Below are positions 11,400 through 23,487 of a stretch of 64,000 bases of DNA, piece by piece. The notes under the pieces are model-generated. The model did no database searches, was not told where the DNA came from, and worked only from the letters and a program-made list of their open reading frames with translations. This stretch comes from Umbelopsis isabellina (lineage: Eukaryota > Mucoromycota > Umbelopsidomycetes > Umbelopsidales > Umbelopsidaceae), in the NCBI GenBank assembly GCA_016758905.1, contig JAEPQZ010000003.1, forward strand, positions 1,488,001 through 1,552,000, in the 5' to 3' direction. Position numbers and translations under genes: made by a program. Each line of letters starts with the position of its first letter. Positions within the stretch are counted from its first letter, which is position 1.

Positions 11400-14300
11400 A
11401 TGATCAATATAACTATATCTGTCCTTTTCCAATTCTTTTTCATAAGCTATGTCATAGGCAGTAGCTCCAAGCATTTAGCCTATATTATTGAGATTCAAGA
11501 CCCCAAATCATACTTGACGGCCCACCCAAAGGCTAAATTACGCCATATATACAATTCCAGCATCTTAACTGGGTTGTCAGTGCACTTTGGTAACGCACAT
11601 GATGCGTATGAGGCTATTGAAGATACAAACATTGTTCAAGTCTGGCCAGTCTCTCAATTTGCTCGACCAATGTCAACCAGGGCTTTCCAACAAGTTCCGG
11701 TAAAAATTGAGAAATATATATATATGGGGTTTTTAACGTGCATCCCTAACATTCTTGCTGATCTTCGCCGCCCTTGATTTTTCTGGGCAAACTTCTTACA
11801 GGAGGCAGCTCGCAATTTGACTGTACAAAATTTAGCCTACAAAAACTTACATCATAATGGCTCCGGTATCCGTATAGGCGTCATAGATTCCGGCGTAGAT
11901 TATACTCACCCTGCTCTGGGTGGATGTTTTGGTCCCGGTTGTAAGGTTCGCTATGGTTACGACCTTGTTGGGGATGATTATAACGGAGATATCACAACCC
12001 TCAAGCCAGACCAGGACCCTTTGGACAATTGTGGCGTTGGATCCGGTACGTATACTATTAATAATTTTATTCCTCATCATTTCAGCCATTAAATCTTGGC
12101 GATATAGAGGGAACAGGCCATGGAACACATGTATCTGGTATTATAGCTGCAGAAGACAAGATGTTGGTGAGAAATATCTCAGCATTTTTAATGAGATGGA
12201 GAATTAACCTCGTGTACTCAACCACTTTCTTCGATGAATAGAATTGGACAGGAGTAGCTCCAGGAGCAACGTTGGGCATGTGGCGGTAGGTTTACTTCTG
12301 TCCTGAAGATTATTCTTACAAAGATCCTAAATCCCTATGTGCGCTACAGTGTATTTAGTTGTCATAACGTGTTGACACCAAACGATATATTGATCAAAGC
12401 AATGGAGATGGCATTCAATGCCGGTATGGACATTATCAATCTATCTCTCGGCGAAAATGGTGGATGGTCCGAAGATCCGCTTTCTATTATCGCTGACCGC
12501 ATTGCAGACGCTGGAACGCATGGTAATTTCAATTATTAACTCAAGTAAATGAGCTAAATACTGATTGCATTAAATACTGATTGCAATACACTAGTTGTTG
12601 TTGCTAGTGGAGACGCGGGTGCTAGTGGAGTATTTCTAACAGCTGCTCCGGCTACTGGTAAGAAAGTGATATCTACTGGCTCAATAGACAATAGAATCGT
12701 AGCCGCACATATACTAGAGATCAAAGGACAGAAAAATGTGTCTGTTGGTACGTGACTATAGCCCTTGAGGTTTTGCTTATCATTATATTTCGTTAACAGT
12801 ACTGTTCCATTCTGGTATTATCAGCTTATAGAACTGCAGATAACTTTCCAATCTATAATCAAACGAGTCATGCTATCACATCAATTACATCGAGCTCTAC
12901 TGGCAAACAAAGAAATGCTTGTCAGACAGTACATGCTAGCCTTTCCAACCTATATGTATTGGTTGAACGAGGTGCTTGCCCGGACAGCCTGCAGGCTCAA
13001 AACTTGGCAAAGGCTGGTGCTGCAGCGGTCATACTCTCTTCCATACCTGGACAAGATACAGCTATTGGCTTGATCTCAGTTGGTATACCAGTTGTATCTG
13101 TAACTCATGAAGCTGGTCAACAGCTACTGGAAGTTATATCGCGCAAGAAAAATGATGGCAAATCGAAACATAAGATTTCTAAAACCAAGGCTGTAATTAC
13201 AGCTAGATTGACAACGGAGCTAACAGTGTTACCGGTCAGTACTGGTGGATTGATTTCAGCATTTTCGACGCTAGGGCCTACCAATGAACTAGAGCTCAAA
13301 CCCGATGTAAGCGCCATTGGTGGATATGTATTTTCCACGGTCCCTGCATACTTGGGGAGCTATGGCACTATATCAGGAACCAGTATGTCGGCACCATTCA
13401 TCTCTGGTTCTGTTGCGTTGCTGCTGGGATACAACACGAGTCTCACTGCAGAGCAAGCAATGGGCAGTATAATGAATTATGCACAGCCAGGTAGGTTGAT
13501 GATTCAAGGCTATACAGCACAATCTGCCAATTCTGATTCATTACTTCCAGTAAGCGTACAAGTGGGAAATCGGACATTACTGGATTCACCTGTACGTCAA
13601 GGATCCGGTGTTGTTAATATAACAGCTTCCATCAGTTGTATCAATACCATTTCAGTGAACCCTCCAAAATTGAGCTTCAATGATACTGAGCACATGGAAG
13701 AATATTATACCCTAGCCATTACGAATCATCAAAATTCGCAGGTTGCAGTATCTCTCAGTTATCAGAATGCCGCTACTGTAGTTGGCTTCAATTTCACATC
13801 ACAGGCTACAAGTGCCCCTTTGGAGCCTAGCAACTTTTTAGCAACATCGTCGCATTCAGACTACGCTCATATAAGCTTTCCTTTTCGCAATTTCACTCTT
13901 CAGTCCGGCCAAACAGTTCATGTTAATATCACCATCACACCTCCTTCCACCAATGATCAAATGCATACGTTGTATGGGGGTTACATATATGTGGAAGGTA
14001 ACCACTGCACCGCAACAATACCGTATATAGGAATGTCTGGGAACATGAGAGATCTCCAAGTATTGGACCGAATTGATGGCACTGAAACTGAATACTCTTT
14101 CCCTAGTATTGGCAATCCCAACAATACTATATTGCAGACAAATGAAACCGGTATCTATACCCTCAATCAGACTTATCCAAGTGTGCTTGCCAGGCTATCA
14201 ACAGGTACTGCTATAGCTCAGATTCAAGTACAGGACACATTAAATAAGATACTTGGTGATTTACCGCTGCAAATTATCTCCAATCAAACGTCTCCAAATC

Positions 14301-14593
14301 CAAGAGCTTGGGTAGTTCGAAATGTAGGCGCAACATCCACAGGTGGAACCTATTTTAAGATCTGGAAATGGGACTTTTCTTATCTGCCGATCAATGCTAC
14401 CATATGGGGTCAAAATCGGCATATGTCCAATCTTCGGTCAGTTCGACCGGGAACATATCATCTTAAATTAAGAGTACTTAAAGTTTTCGGCAACCGCCGT
14501 TCCAAGCATGACTGGGAAGAGTGGCTATCGCCTCCATTGAGGATTGTATTACCAGATCATCATAGAAACATCTCGCAATCAAGTACGCTATGA
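11400..14593 (+). CDS. Secreted subtilisin-like serine protease (S8) with PA domain
   Basis: Extracellular or wall endopeptidase of the minor-extracellular-protease (Vpr/C5a peptidase-like) group. Seven exons (11400-11699, 11802-12045, 12108-12166, 12242-12285, 12350-12522, 12595-12747, 12825-14593) give 913 residues. There is an N-terminal signal peptide and an I9-type propeptide (HLAYIIEIQDPKSYL). The catalytic triad is complete: Asp in GVIDSGVDYTHP (about residue 129), His in GTGHGTHVSGI (about 187), Ser in SGTSMSAPFISGS (about 509). A PA insert (VLVERGACPDSLQAQNLAKAGA) lies between His and Ser. The roughly 350-residue C-terminal part has many N-glycosylation sequons and is probably Fn3-like. 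The His exon is 59 nt and the next 44 nt; both hold phase. All introns are GT-AG. Confidence 0.93.
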
Positions 14594-14953
14594 GTAAAAA
14601 ATAGGTTCTAGATGATAGAAAAAGACCTTATTAAAAGCGTATGCGATTTCATCAATTACGGTAATAATATCTCGAGCATGGTATGTGCATACAATTTATT
14701 GAACACGGTACACTGGTGAATGGGTGCAAGCGGCATTGAATTCATTTAAATGATATTGCTATGATGCAATACAGTAGCATTCGTGCTTGATGTGACTTCT
14801 TGTAAGGAACAGTGACTATTGCCTTGGACATGGGCGGTGGTCCTATTTGCGCTATTAATATAATTGGAGTTTCTTACATTCTTTATCGAGTATTGTGTGA
14901 TATCAGTTGCTAATTCACTTTGTATGCAATAGAGGCGACAATGCTGTTTGGAT
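14594..14953. other. Spacer between convergent genes
   Basis: About 360 AT-rich bases between the protease stop and the stop of the minus-strand unknown gene. Only 3' UTR sequence is expected. Nothing is recognised. Confidence 0.4.
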
Positions 14954-16349
14954 TTAATATAAAGTTTCCAATAGGTGTCTGAAAACACGATACTTTTCAT
15001 TCTGTATGAGAGCGGATAAAGCTGCTCCTCTAATTGCCATCTGCAATCCGACGACGTCGCATACTTCAGTCATATTAATCTGACCGTGCTTATCAAGGCA
15101 AAATGATCACATTTACCTGAATGAGCTGCCGTCACGACATTTAACGTAACCATATTTTACAGCCCAGGAAACGTAAGAGAGACCATGACAATCAATCTCG
15201 CTCTGTAAGTTATCTTTATACAAGTCAATCCGACGCTTGCAAAATGCCAATGCCTACTTTGATACTTACCACATAAGGAATCAAAGATAGCCTGGTAGGC
15301 TGGATTTAAGTACAAGAAACCCTTCTTTCTGAACAGTATTGCATTATGGAAATGATCAGGCAGAGCACAGACCGCATCTCGACCTGACGAATTGATCAAT
15401 ATACGGCGTTTCCGTAATGCAAATAGACTATTTGTTTCGTACCTTGTTTGAGACTCATTTGAATGGTAATAGTTAATATTTCGTGGCTTAAGCCCAATCC
15501 TATTTGCGCTGTCAATCAGTCTACTTTTCTACTTTTGGTAGGAGCCGGTTTACCCTTATATGAGAAGAGTTGAGAAATTAAAAAATTTACCTGGATGTTT
15601 CTGTCCAGGAAGCTGCGGTCGCTGATATGTAAGACTTTGAGCAGGATCTTGTAAACACAACCATTCTATGGTATTAATGGAGAATGATAGGCTACCATAA
15701 AGCTGTTCTAGATTGTGCACTAGTTCTTTTGAGGTGGTTTTGTGTAGTAGCGATTGGATTGGCGGAGATTCTCGCCTTAAACGCTGATATGATTTGAAAT
15801 CTGCAAGTTGATAGATTTTCCTGCGAAGAAAGGCTAAATTTTGTGGTAAAGTTTTAACCGTCAAGTTCTAGTGTGATACAATCGAAATTCATACCTTTTA
15901 GTATGAATTCAGATGCCGGTAACGAGTGATTTATGATGCTGATTTTATGTACAAAAGGATCTGATACATCTATTTCAAAATGTGCATCATAGCCTTTACG
16001 ACGGATCTTGTCTAGAAGATTATATTGAGAGTATAAACGCAAGAGATCGTCCATGGCGAAATCATCCATAAACAAGTCGGTGCCTTTATTGTTTCGCACA
16101 ATCTCGGCATGGCTTGTCTTAGCGGGTTTAGACAACCAATCAGCATCGGCTTGGCCTAAATCGAGTGCAAAATAGTGTAAAAGGCTTGTCAGCAAGGCTT
16201 TTGTTGGGTATACGTGCATATCAAATAAACTGGAATGTGGAAAGTAGTGGTTCTACTTATCTTTCAAAAGCACCGGCAGTGCATCATATTATATTATGTA
16301 ACTTAACCGAAGCATTAACCGGTGTCAGGTTGCACAATTCTGGTTTCAT
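14954..16349 (-). CDS. Protein of unknown function with LPGQxHPGLGL and LPDHFHNA motifs
   Basis: I do not recognise this family. Seven exons on the minus strand keep a single frame: 16308-16349, 15895-16252, 15591-15833, 15443-15499, 15270-15383, 15117-15213, 14954-15029, giving 328 residues. The first intron donor is GTTAAG, slightly unusual; the rest are normal. No signal peptide or membrane segment is seen. Notable stretches are SLFDMHVYPTKALLTSLLHY near the N-terminus, RPQLPGQKHPGLGLSHEI in the middle, LPDHFHNAILF and FLYLNPAYQAIFDSL near the end. The last 55 residues (WAVKYGYV ... ALIQNEKYRVFRHLLETLY) resemble degenerate ankyrin-type helices. Conserved His/Asp/Tyr-rich motifs suggest an enzyme, but that is inference. 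The start ATG and the last exons are the least certain parts. Confidence 0.6.
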
Positions 16350-16536
16350 AGAAGGAACAACTGGAAGCTAGATTAACTTCGGAGTTATAAATTACATCAC
16401 GTTTTCTCTTCCAAATTAGAAAGTTTGGATTTTTTTCAGGTACACTGCAAGCCCGAGGACGCAAACCACATCTCGCTTCTCATCCCACTTGCATCTACAT
16501 TTGCCAGTCCTCTCTTTTCTGTTCATATTGTAGATA

Positions 16537-17633
16537 ATGGAAACTAGAACAAGAAGAATATCAGGAATCGGCCTCATGGTCTTGGTTCTGTTGATGTCAT
16601 TATTATATCTCTCTACTTCTTATACCCAAGTTGTTGGACAAGTGTCCTCGCAGTATTCAGAGGATGTCCAAATACCTATAACAAATCAAATGTCTCTTGA
16701 ATTTCCCGAGCCAAATGAGCAGTACATGAACAAAATTAGATCGCAAGTTGTTCAAGATAATGTTTTGGTTATCGCCACCGCCAATTACGGCATGCGAGAC
16801 TATGTTTACAACTGGATCACATCCCTCGAAAAGACTAGCCATGACAAGTATCTAGTCTTTTGTATCGACGACGATTTGTATACACATATGGAAGCGTCAG
16901 GTTATGGTGACCATGCTACCAAGATTCCCGCCGAATGGTTCCATAAACCAATCGAAGCATCATTCTCGGATTACTATTCACCTACTTACGCAGCAATCAC
17001 TCACGCAAAAACTCTGGTTGTTCAGCGCCTTCTGTATCTTGGATTTACCGTATTCTTCTCGGATGTGGATATTGTTTGGCTAAAGCCCCATATTGTTGAT
17101 TTTTTGGCGGGAAGATTGAGTGTCCGCGAAGAAACAGAGGTTTTGTTTCAGCAAGAAGGATATGATCAAATGAACATCAATAGCGGATTTTATATCATGA
17201 GACCAACCGACAAAATGAAGCAACTTTTGCTAGATACAATTGTTCTCCAAGACACTGGTGAATATACTCAACAAGGTGCTATGAACCAGGCTTTGAACAA
17301 CCTCGACATGGATATGCGAACGTCTGCTGTCGTTCTGCTTGATCTGTTCATGTTCCCCAACGGTTTTGCTTATTTTCAAAACGATGTACCTCAAAGATGG
17401 GGTATTGAGCCTTACATTGCTCATGCAAATTACTTGGTAAGTTTGCCACCTATACTGGTCGTCGATCAGCAATTATAATATATTAACAGTTGTGTTCACT
17501 TTCACCTCAGGTTGCTGATGAAAAACGTGATGCATTAGCGAATCACGGTTTGTGGTATGTTGACCAGACCAAGCTCGAGAAAGCTGATGCCATTGTCGAG
17601 TCAAAGCAACCCAAAAAGACGAAAGAGCAGTAA
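16537..17633 (+). CDS. Type II membrane glycosyltransferase, nucleotide-diphospho-sugar transferase family (PF03407-like)
   Basis: Golgi-type enzyme that transfers a sugar from a nucleotide sugar to glycoprotein or glycolipid. Two exons (16537-17436, 17511-17633) encode 340 residues. A short basic N-terminus is followed by a single signal-anchor (ISGIGLMVLVLLMSLLYL). The catalytic region begins at NVLVIATANYGMRDYVYNW. The metal-binding DxD is in TVFFSDVDIVWLKP, and NINSGFYIMRPT and GAMNQALN match the family's downstream motifs. The family includes plant arabinosyl- and xylosyltransferases and fungal alpha-galactosyltransferase-like enzymes, so the sugar cannot be told from sequence alone. The C-terminus is Lys-rich (KQPKKTKEQ). 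It shares a 187-base spacer with the divergent unknown gene on its left. Confidence 0.87.
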
Positions 17634-17781
17634 TGGCCAACACAAAAGCGACGATTGGCCATAATTTGTACATATGCAATTTAACGTAACGTCTCCGTAT
17701 CCAATTATTAATTTATAGCAAGCTAGTAAAATATAGAATAAACGATCTTTGCTGCTGTAGATCCAGCAGACAATAGATCAA

Positions 17782-17812
17782 TCACCTACTAAAACCATAT
17801 ATTAGTAGGTGA
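17782..17812. repeat. Perfect 11-bp inverted repeat (hairpin) in intergenic DNA
   Basis: TCACCTACTAA and its exact reverse complement TTAGTAGGTGA flank a 9-base loop. It lies about 150 bases after the glycosyltransferase stop and 78 bases before the MOB4 ATG, so it could be a 3' end structure of one gene or a dyad-symmetric protein site in the promoter of the other. Confidence 0.85.
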
Positions 17813-17889
17813 CCTGATATGCATTGAGGAAAATTCAACGAGTGTAACTTTTGTGACAGGCCATTTGAGAATGCTTTGACAGTTTGAGC

Positions 17890-19053
17890 ATGACCACCGC
17901 TGCGGAAGACACAACCAGCACTACCGAGTACAATGCTCCATTACGACGCCTGTACCCTGGTTCGCGTGTGGAAGTAAGTACTGTCTTTACGTATCTCACT
18001 TAATTGCGTATAACGCGATGAGCTGACTTCTTCATGCAGGACACGTTTCAATGGCCGTCTCTCGCGCTTGACGATATAGAGTCGTCCTTTTCTGTGCAAG
18101 AATACTTGCAGCAACTTATAAGGGAAGACTACACAGATATAAAACAACTGATCCAGCTTCCGGAAGGTATGGACTCAGAAATTTGGCAGTATGAACATCT
18201 TCGGTAAGCGTTCCAGCCCTCTACTCCGAACACTGCAATTGGTCGTTTACTCATGTGCGAATGCAGACAACTATGCCTACAGTTGAACTATCTGATACCT
18301 AGTCTGGAAACAGAATGCACGTCGGAGACGTGCCCTGAAATGAAAGCGGATGGTTGGCTATATCTTTGCGCTGCACATCCAATCACCAAATCTGTAAGTC
18401 TACGGATATCACTCACATGAGATGTTCTACACTGACAATATGTAAACGACAGTGTCCTGCAATTGATTATGTAGTACATACGTTAGATGGCGCAACGATG
18501 CTTCTGAATAACTCAAAGTATTTCCCAAGCAGGTAAGTTAGTGGTTGCTGGTCACAGGTTGAGAAAGTGCCTTTCTAATTCATCGCTGTGTAAGCAGGAT
18601 CTCTATCCCAGAACCCTCACTGAAACATCTACAAGCTATTGCAAGACGATTGTATCGCATATTTGCTCATGCATACTTCCATCACCGAGAGACATTTGAA
18701 TTCTATGAGGTATATCAATAGTTGCACAAACCTGAGCTGGGAGTACTCCCATTGACCACCATTTTCACGCGACTTCTTTTTATCAGAATGAGACATATTT
18801 GCATGAAAGATTTCTACGCCTGTCCCAGAAATACAACCTCATTCCCAAGTCACTCTTAATTATACCCCATAATACAGACGAAGACGAAGAAGTTCAGGAT
18901 GCGTCTGATGACCTTAAGGTCAACCTTTCACGTCGATCATCTACTAGTACTGTTCAGGAGATTGCAGAATCTGACGATGAAACTGTACACGCAAGAGAGC
19001 CAACCAATGAACAGCAAAACCAAGACTCAGATTCTGTCAACCTGGAAGAATAG
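17890..19053 (+). CDS. MOB4: MOB kinase activator-like protein, phocein/MOB4 class
   Basis: Component of the STRIPAK phosphatase-kinase complex in animals and filamentous fungi. Six exons (17890-17973, 18040-18203, 18267-18393, 18453-18532, 18598-18709, 18787-19053) give 277 residues. The Mob1/phocein fold is evident: [18 protein letters not shown], zinc-site cysteines in CTSETCPEM and the His in YLCAAHP, then the signature [19 protein letters not shown] with the remaining His ligands, followed by [20 protein letters not shown]. The [19 protein letters not shown] segment matches phocein rather than Mob1/Mob2. An acidic Ser/Glu-rich tail of about 70 residues follows the fold and is poorly conserved in the family. 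All introns are GT-AG. Confidence 0.93.
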
Positions 19054-19250
19054 ATTATTTTCCACATTACAGCAATTTCTACTGTCAAGAGACAGTTTTT
19101 GCCATTATCCTACCTGTATTTATTGCATGTAACATTAGTTTTTGACCAGTCAGATCAAATACTATTTATTTCTTTTTTGATGGCAGTGGGCATGACTTTA
19201 TTATCACACCTTCTTTCTAATTTCGTAAATATACATGATTAAGCATTACT

Positions 19251-21128
19251 CTAATTCCACCATCGTTGCCACTTGATCTTCTCCTCCTCTGTTCCATCCA
19301 AAACAAAATTTATCTTTCTGATTTCCTCAAATCCCTCAGTGAGTTTTGGTTCTTGAAATTTGGATTTGAACAGATTAAATGCTATGCCTGACAGTAATTC
19401 ACGACCACCGGCCGACGCATTATACGCCCGATACGCATTGTTGTGTTGTGCCAATTCGACTGGGGCTGTGAACCAAAAGCATCGGACTCTAGCATTGGCA
19501 GCCTTTGCGCATTTCACGTATAATGCTCTTGTAGCCATATCAGGGTTTGTATTGTCTAAGGATACAAAAGCATTGTCAGCTTTCGTTAAGCACTGTTGTC
19601 CTGCTAGTCCCTACTTACCTATTACCACAGATTTGCCTTCTCGTACTGCATTTTCGCAAGCTACTACACATTTTTCCCTTGTCTTCAGTGTATCCTAGTG
19701 TACTAGAGTCAATCTCATTTGATCATGGAGGGAAGCATTTGCACAAAAAAACTTGCCTGATTGACGTACTCGTAGCCTTTTGAAACAAGATGTTTTAGCG
19801 CAAAAGTGGATTTTCCAACTGCTGGTGAGCCGACGAACACGATCACTTCTGGTTTTTGGGCCTCTGATATCAAAGGGGTATCTGCAGGAGAGAACAACGA
19901 CGCTAAACGAGCTCATTAGATCATAATTCATTTCGGCCCTCAGTTGCAACATTATTGTATACCTTCGGATGTATAAGTTTTCGGAATGAAAGGTCCCCAA
20001 CTGAACTTTATCGGTTCTTGGTTTAGGAAGAACTCTTCAGGGGTGTAAAACTTGATTCCAATATTGTCAGCGAATTTACGGTCTCCACAAGAATGGTCCT
20101 TCCTAGCTTTTGGCTTCCAGCCTTCCGCTCTGCCAGCTGCATCCCCTACATAGTAACTATCCTTCAACTCTGAATATTTCGGTAAACATTTGAAAATTCA
20201 GACTGTCTATTATCCTTATAAGATGCTTACGGATGCTAGACCCAACCTTCTCGTATAATAAATCCCACATAGCAGTGGCAGGCTTTCTGTACACATCTTT
20301 CTTCATCGCAGCTATGAGCATGACCGGCATTGATAGCTGTCATAGATGCTCATCTTTAGCTACAAAGGAAGACACATTTACGAAGCAATCTTAACATACC
20401 TGCGACAGAATATTCCCTATTTTGTGTTTGAACCCCTCTATTCTCTTATCAGAATTAAGCCCATTTTGATTGCTTAGGATAGCAATGGTGTAGCTAGTCA
20501 TAACGCAGATTAATGATGCATAAATGTATAAAGTGTGTATGCGTGTTACTAAATTTACCCTTGCTGGTGAAGACTTTCCAGTTTTCGAGGTACGCTTGTG
20601 TGAAACCATCTCCAATCCGTTTCATCTTTAGGAAACACTCTACCACTTGCTGTTTGTATAAGAGTTCCATCCTTGAAACGTTTCTGAATGAGTAATCCTA
20701 TAGCTTGATAGACTTTTTTCCATTTCAAATACTTACGAGATCAAAAGCTGCGACTTTGGTGTGTCCACGCGGCTGAAAATCGCGAGACGACGCGTTCAAA
20801 ATTAAGGCGGTAGAACCATTCCACGATATTTCAAAACTTTTCGATTGAACAGCCTGCGGTGATGTAAAAAACGGATGCACAGTGACAGTATTGCCACGGG
20901 CTTTCGGTAGAAAGTTAATATTCAATTTATTACTGTTGTTCAGGTGTCAGAAAACGAGGAGGTGCATAACATACCAAGCTTATTTGGCGTTTGTGCGCCT
21001 AAGGCATCACCACTTCGTTTTTTTAGATTAGCTAAATAATAAGATCTGAAGCATGAGAATTGACTTCTGTTTGGTAACTTGATAGCGTTCAACATGCGCA
21101 TCGACAAACCATTGTGTTCCGAGCTCAT
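19251..21128 (-). CDS. PNKP: Bifunctional polynucleotide 3'-phosphatase/5'-kinase
   Basis: Repairs DNA break ends by removing 3' phosphate and adding 5' phosphate. Nine exons on the minus strand: 20975-21128, 20737-20900, 20559-20671, 20400-20493, 20231-20336, 19963-20169, 19757-19881, 19619-19694, 19251-19555; 447 residues. The phosphatase half has the HAD nucleophile motif KVAAFDLDGTLI, then YTIAILSNQNG and YYVGDAAGRAEGW. The kinase half has Walker A VGSPAVGKSTF, VNQDTLKTREKC, and VVIDNTNPD. There is no FHA domain, as usual in fungi. The N-terminal 50 residues are basic. Intron 19695-19756 must use a GC donor (CAG|GCAAGT) to join VNQ to DTL, the invariant order in this family. It is convergent with MOB4 (197 bases apart) and divergent from the Cys-rich surface gene. 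Confidence 0.94.
19695..19756 (-). other. GC-AG intron in PNKP
   Basis: 62-nt intron with donor CAG|GCAAGT and acceptor CTAG. Only this donor joins the conserved VNQ and DTL codons in frame. Confidence 0.85.
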
Positions 21129-21346
21129 TCTTCAAATGGTGGATCTTTTCAGGAGTGTGCCGAGCGACAAAGATTGTGTGACTGGATTTTTCAGTGTTCG
21201 CTGCATTTGCCCTTTCAGGGCCATTGATTCCATTCCATTCTTGTTACAATAATTGCAATTTGTGTCCCTATTGTTTGATACTTGACAGAATATAAGAAGC
21301 AACTTTACTTTTTTTGAACGATCTTGAATCAATCTCATATTCTAAC
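21129..21346. promoter_or_regulatory. Shared divergent promoter, PNKP / Cys-rich surface protein
   Basis: 218 bases between two divergent ATGs. The right side has T-rich tracts just before the 21347 ATG. No specific factor site is identified. Confidence 0.5.
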
Positions 21347-21962
21347 ATGAAATTCTATCTGCCTTTCATTGCTACCACTGCACTTTTCAGTTTGGCTATC
21401 GCCAGCAAATGTGAATGCGATGCAAGTGATACCGAAGTAAGTATCAATGACAGTTTATACTACGCAATCTAATGAAGCTTACCCTCGTTTTCAAAAGTGT
21501 CTGCAAAGTTGTGTTACATCCACAAACAAATGCCTTGTAGACTGCGGAAAAGACAATGCATGTTATACAAGCTGCCTCAACGGTTGGCCCGGTGTCGACA
21601 AAGCTCCTCAAAACTATCTTAAACAGAGCGCCGATTCCTCAGCATCCCCCAATAATGAATCACCTATGCCTTCTGCTACCAATATGCCATCCAATATGCC
21701 AGCTTTGCCAAGTGGCATGGACAATGCTAGTGGCATGGTCAACGGCATGCCAGTACCTTCGGGATATAACAGTGGTGCTTTCCCATCGGCAACTATGAGC
21801 AATGGTAAGCGTGTGGGAATGTCTTCAGCACCGTATGGTATGGCCACTATGGGCTCAAATCAACGCTGGAATCCTGCATCAAATGCCGCCGAACCAACTA
21901 CTATAAAACAAGTCGGTGCTGCAGTGACAATCCTTACTGCAGGCTTCTTGTTGTTTTTCTAA
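21347..21962 (+). CDS. Small Cys-rich secreted protein with probable GPI anchor
   Basis: The first exon begins with a signal peptide (MKFYLPFIATTALFSLAIA) followed by KCECDASD. The second, from about 21478 to 21962, continues with AYPRFQKCLQSC, then CLVDCGKDNACYTSCLNGWPG, giving a regular Cys-x3-Cys pattern. A Met/Pro/Ser-rich spacer (MPSATNMPSNMPALPSGM) and a hydrophobic C-terminal tail (VGAAVTILTAGFLLFF) suggest GPI anchoring. The splice join is not settled: the frame demands a one-base remainder, so donors at about 21430 or 21441 with acceptor at 21477 give unusually short introns of 37-49 nt. It differs from CFEM in cysteine spacing. Function unknown; wall or surface role inferred. Confidence 0.72.
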
Positions 21963-23487
21963 CAAGTAGTATTTAGCTTGGTTTTGTGTTTTAGTTATCC
22001 GCCATCCATCCCGTCATCAACATCTAATCAAAGTGTCTTATATATAATAAATTGAGTTTTCGTATTTTTGGTAATTATATGTTATGAACACATTTGCAAC
22101 GAATTTTATTAGCAAGCCAGAATGAACCCATATATTAGACCGCTGACAAAATTGTATGTGTACTTGAATTTTACATGCTCGAAATATGTTTTCCAAAATT
22201 GCAATTTGACTTCGATACCAGAAGCGATTGAGACAGCAAGTAACCAGTTGTCATTTCAAACAACCACAAGGTTGTTACAACTATCTGAAGAATGGTATTC
22301 TTGCACGTGCATCTAACTGCAAAGGGCATAAGTTTCATTTTCAGCGTATACCATCTCTAATACGAAGGAATGCTAGCTTTCGGTACCCATCACTAACAAG
22401 AGGTTACCAAAGTATTAACGATTGCTCAGAAGCACTAATTCAATTGCACAATATAAGCTGCTTGTAAGTTTAAGACGTAAGATATTGACAGGGCTTGATC
22501 GCTGTTCCTGAATTTTTGGTGTATGGGAAAGGATATCCCTGCTCACTTGCCCTGAAAATTATATCACTTTAACAAGTTACTAATATCAAGAGTTCTTATT
22601 TTCGCCGTAGCTTTGAATAGCACATATGTGTTATCGAATGAAGGTCTGCCACAACTCGCTTGTAGATGTACGTGCATTGTACAACTCTGTCAAAATTTAT
22701 CTGTGAAAATTCATTTTGTAAATCGGTGAAAAATGAAGCTGCCTGTAAAGAAATCTTCATCCCTTAACCTGTCTCTGTATACCCTCCTTGTCGCCGTTGC
22801 TAATAAATTCTTTCCAATCAAATTTCGTACTTATTTCTTTTTTGCTAAAAGACTTCCTTTAAGACTATATACTTTGTTCATTTGCTCTCCAACAGCTCTA
22901 GCCAGGACGTACTGGCAGTAAAGTACTGTCTAAATCAGATTCAGCATATGGCAGATGATCCAAGCAAACAATTGTCACCGTTCTGAAGACAGTTTTGATA
23001 CCGGCGACGCTCGTCGACCACAGTTTCTCGCTGTGCCGAGACTATCAGGTAAGAAAACTGCTTGTAAGCATTCGTACACGGGCAGCGATCACTCACTTCC
23101 AGCTTTGTCCTGCGCAATGTCGATCTCAACCTATTTGTTATGAAATTATTCTTAAATTCGCATCTCGTGTTCGTCTCTTTTTTATAAAAAAAAAAAACTA
23201 GAACGCCGGCATTCACATATTTTATCTACTGCGTCGACTCGTCGACTCTCCGGTACTTCAATGACTAGTATATCTCAACAACCTGATATAAGGTGAAATT
23301 CATCATTATCGTAAAGCGCAGCATCTATTATGAGTACTTAATATCAATACCCTCAATTTCACACTAGGCGACAAAGAAAAGATTCAGGTATTTGCCAACC
23401 ATTTTCACGTTTCATCTCGCACGACAACTAAAGCACATCTACTTCGATACAGTAGGTAGGCGCTTACTGAACGGGATCACTTCCTCC
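21963..23487. other. 1.5-kb region without a supported gene
   Basis: AT-rich, with several short frames (for example 22733-22921) that show no motif. It must contain the 3' UTR of the surface-protein gene and the promoter of the RasGEF gene, and might hide one or more short 5' exons of the latter. A poly-A run is at about 23189. Confidence 0.4.

Noticed and set aside
22941-23216. 91-codon minus-strand frame with several cysteines
   Set aside because: Includes a poly-A derived Phe/Lys run, no signal peptide, no family pattern.
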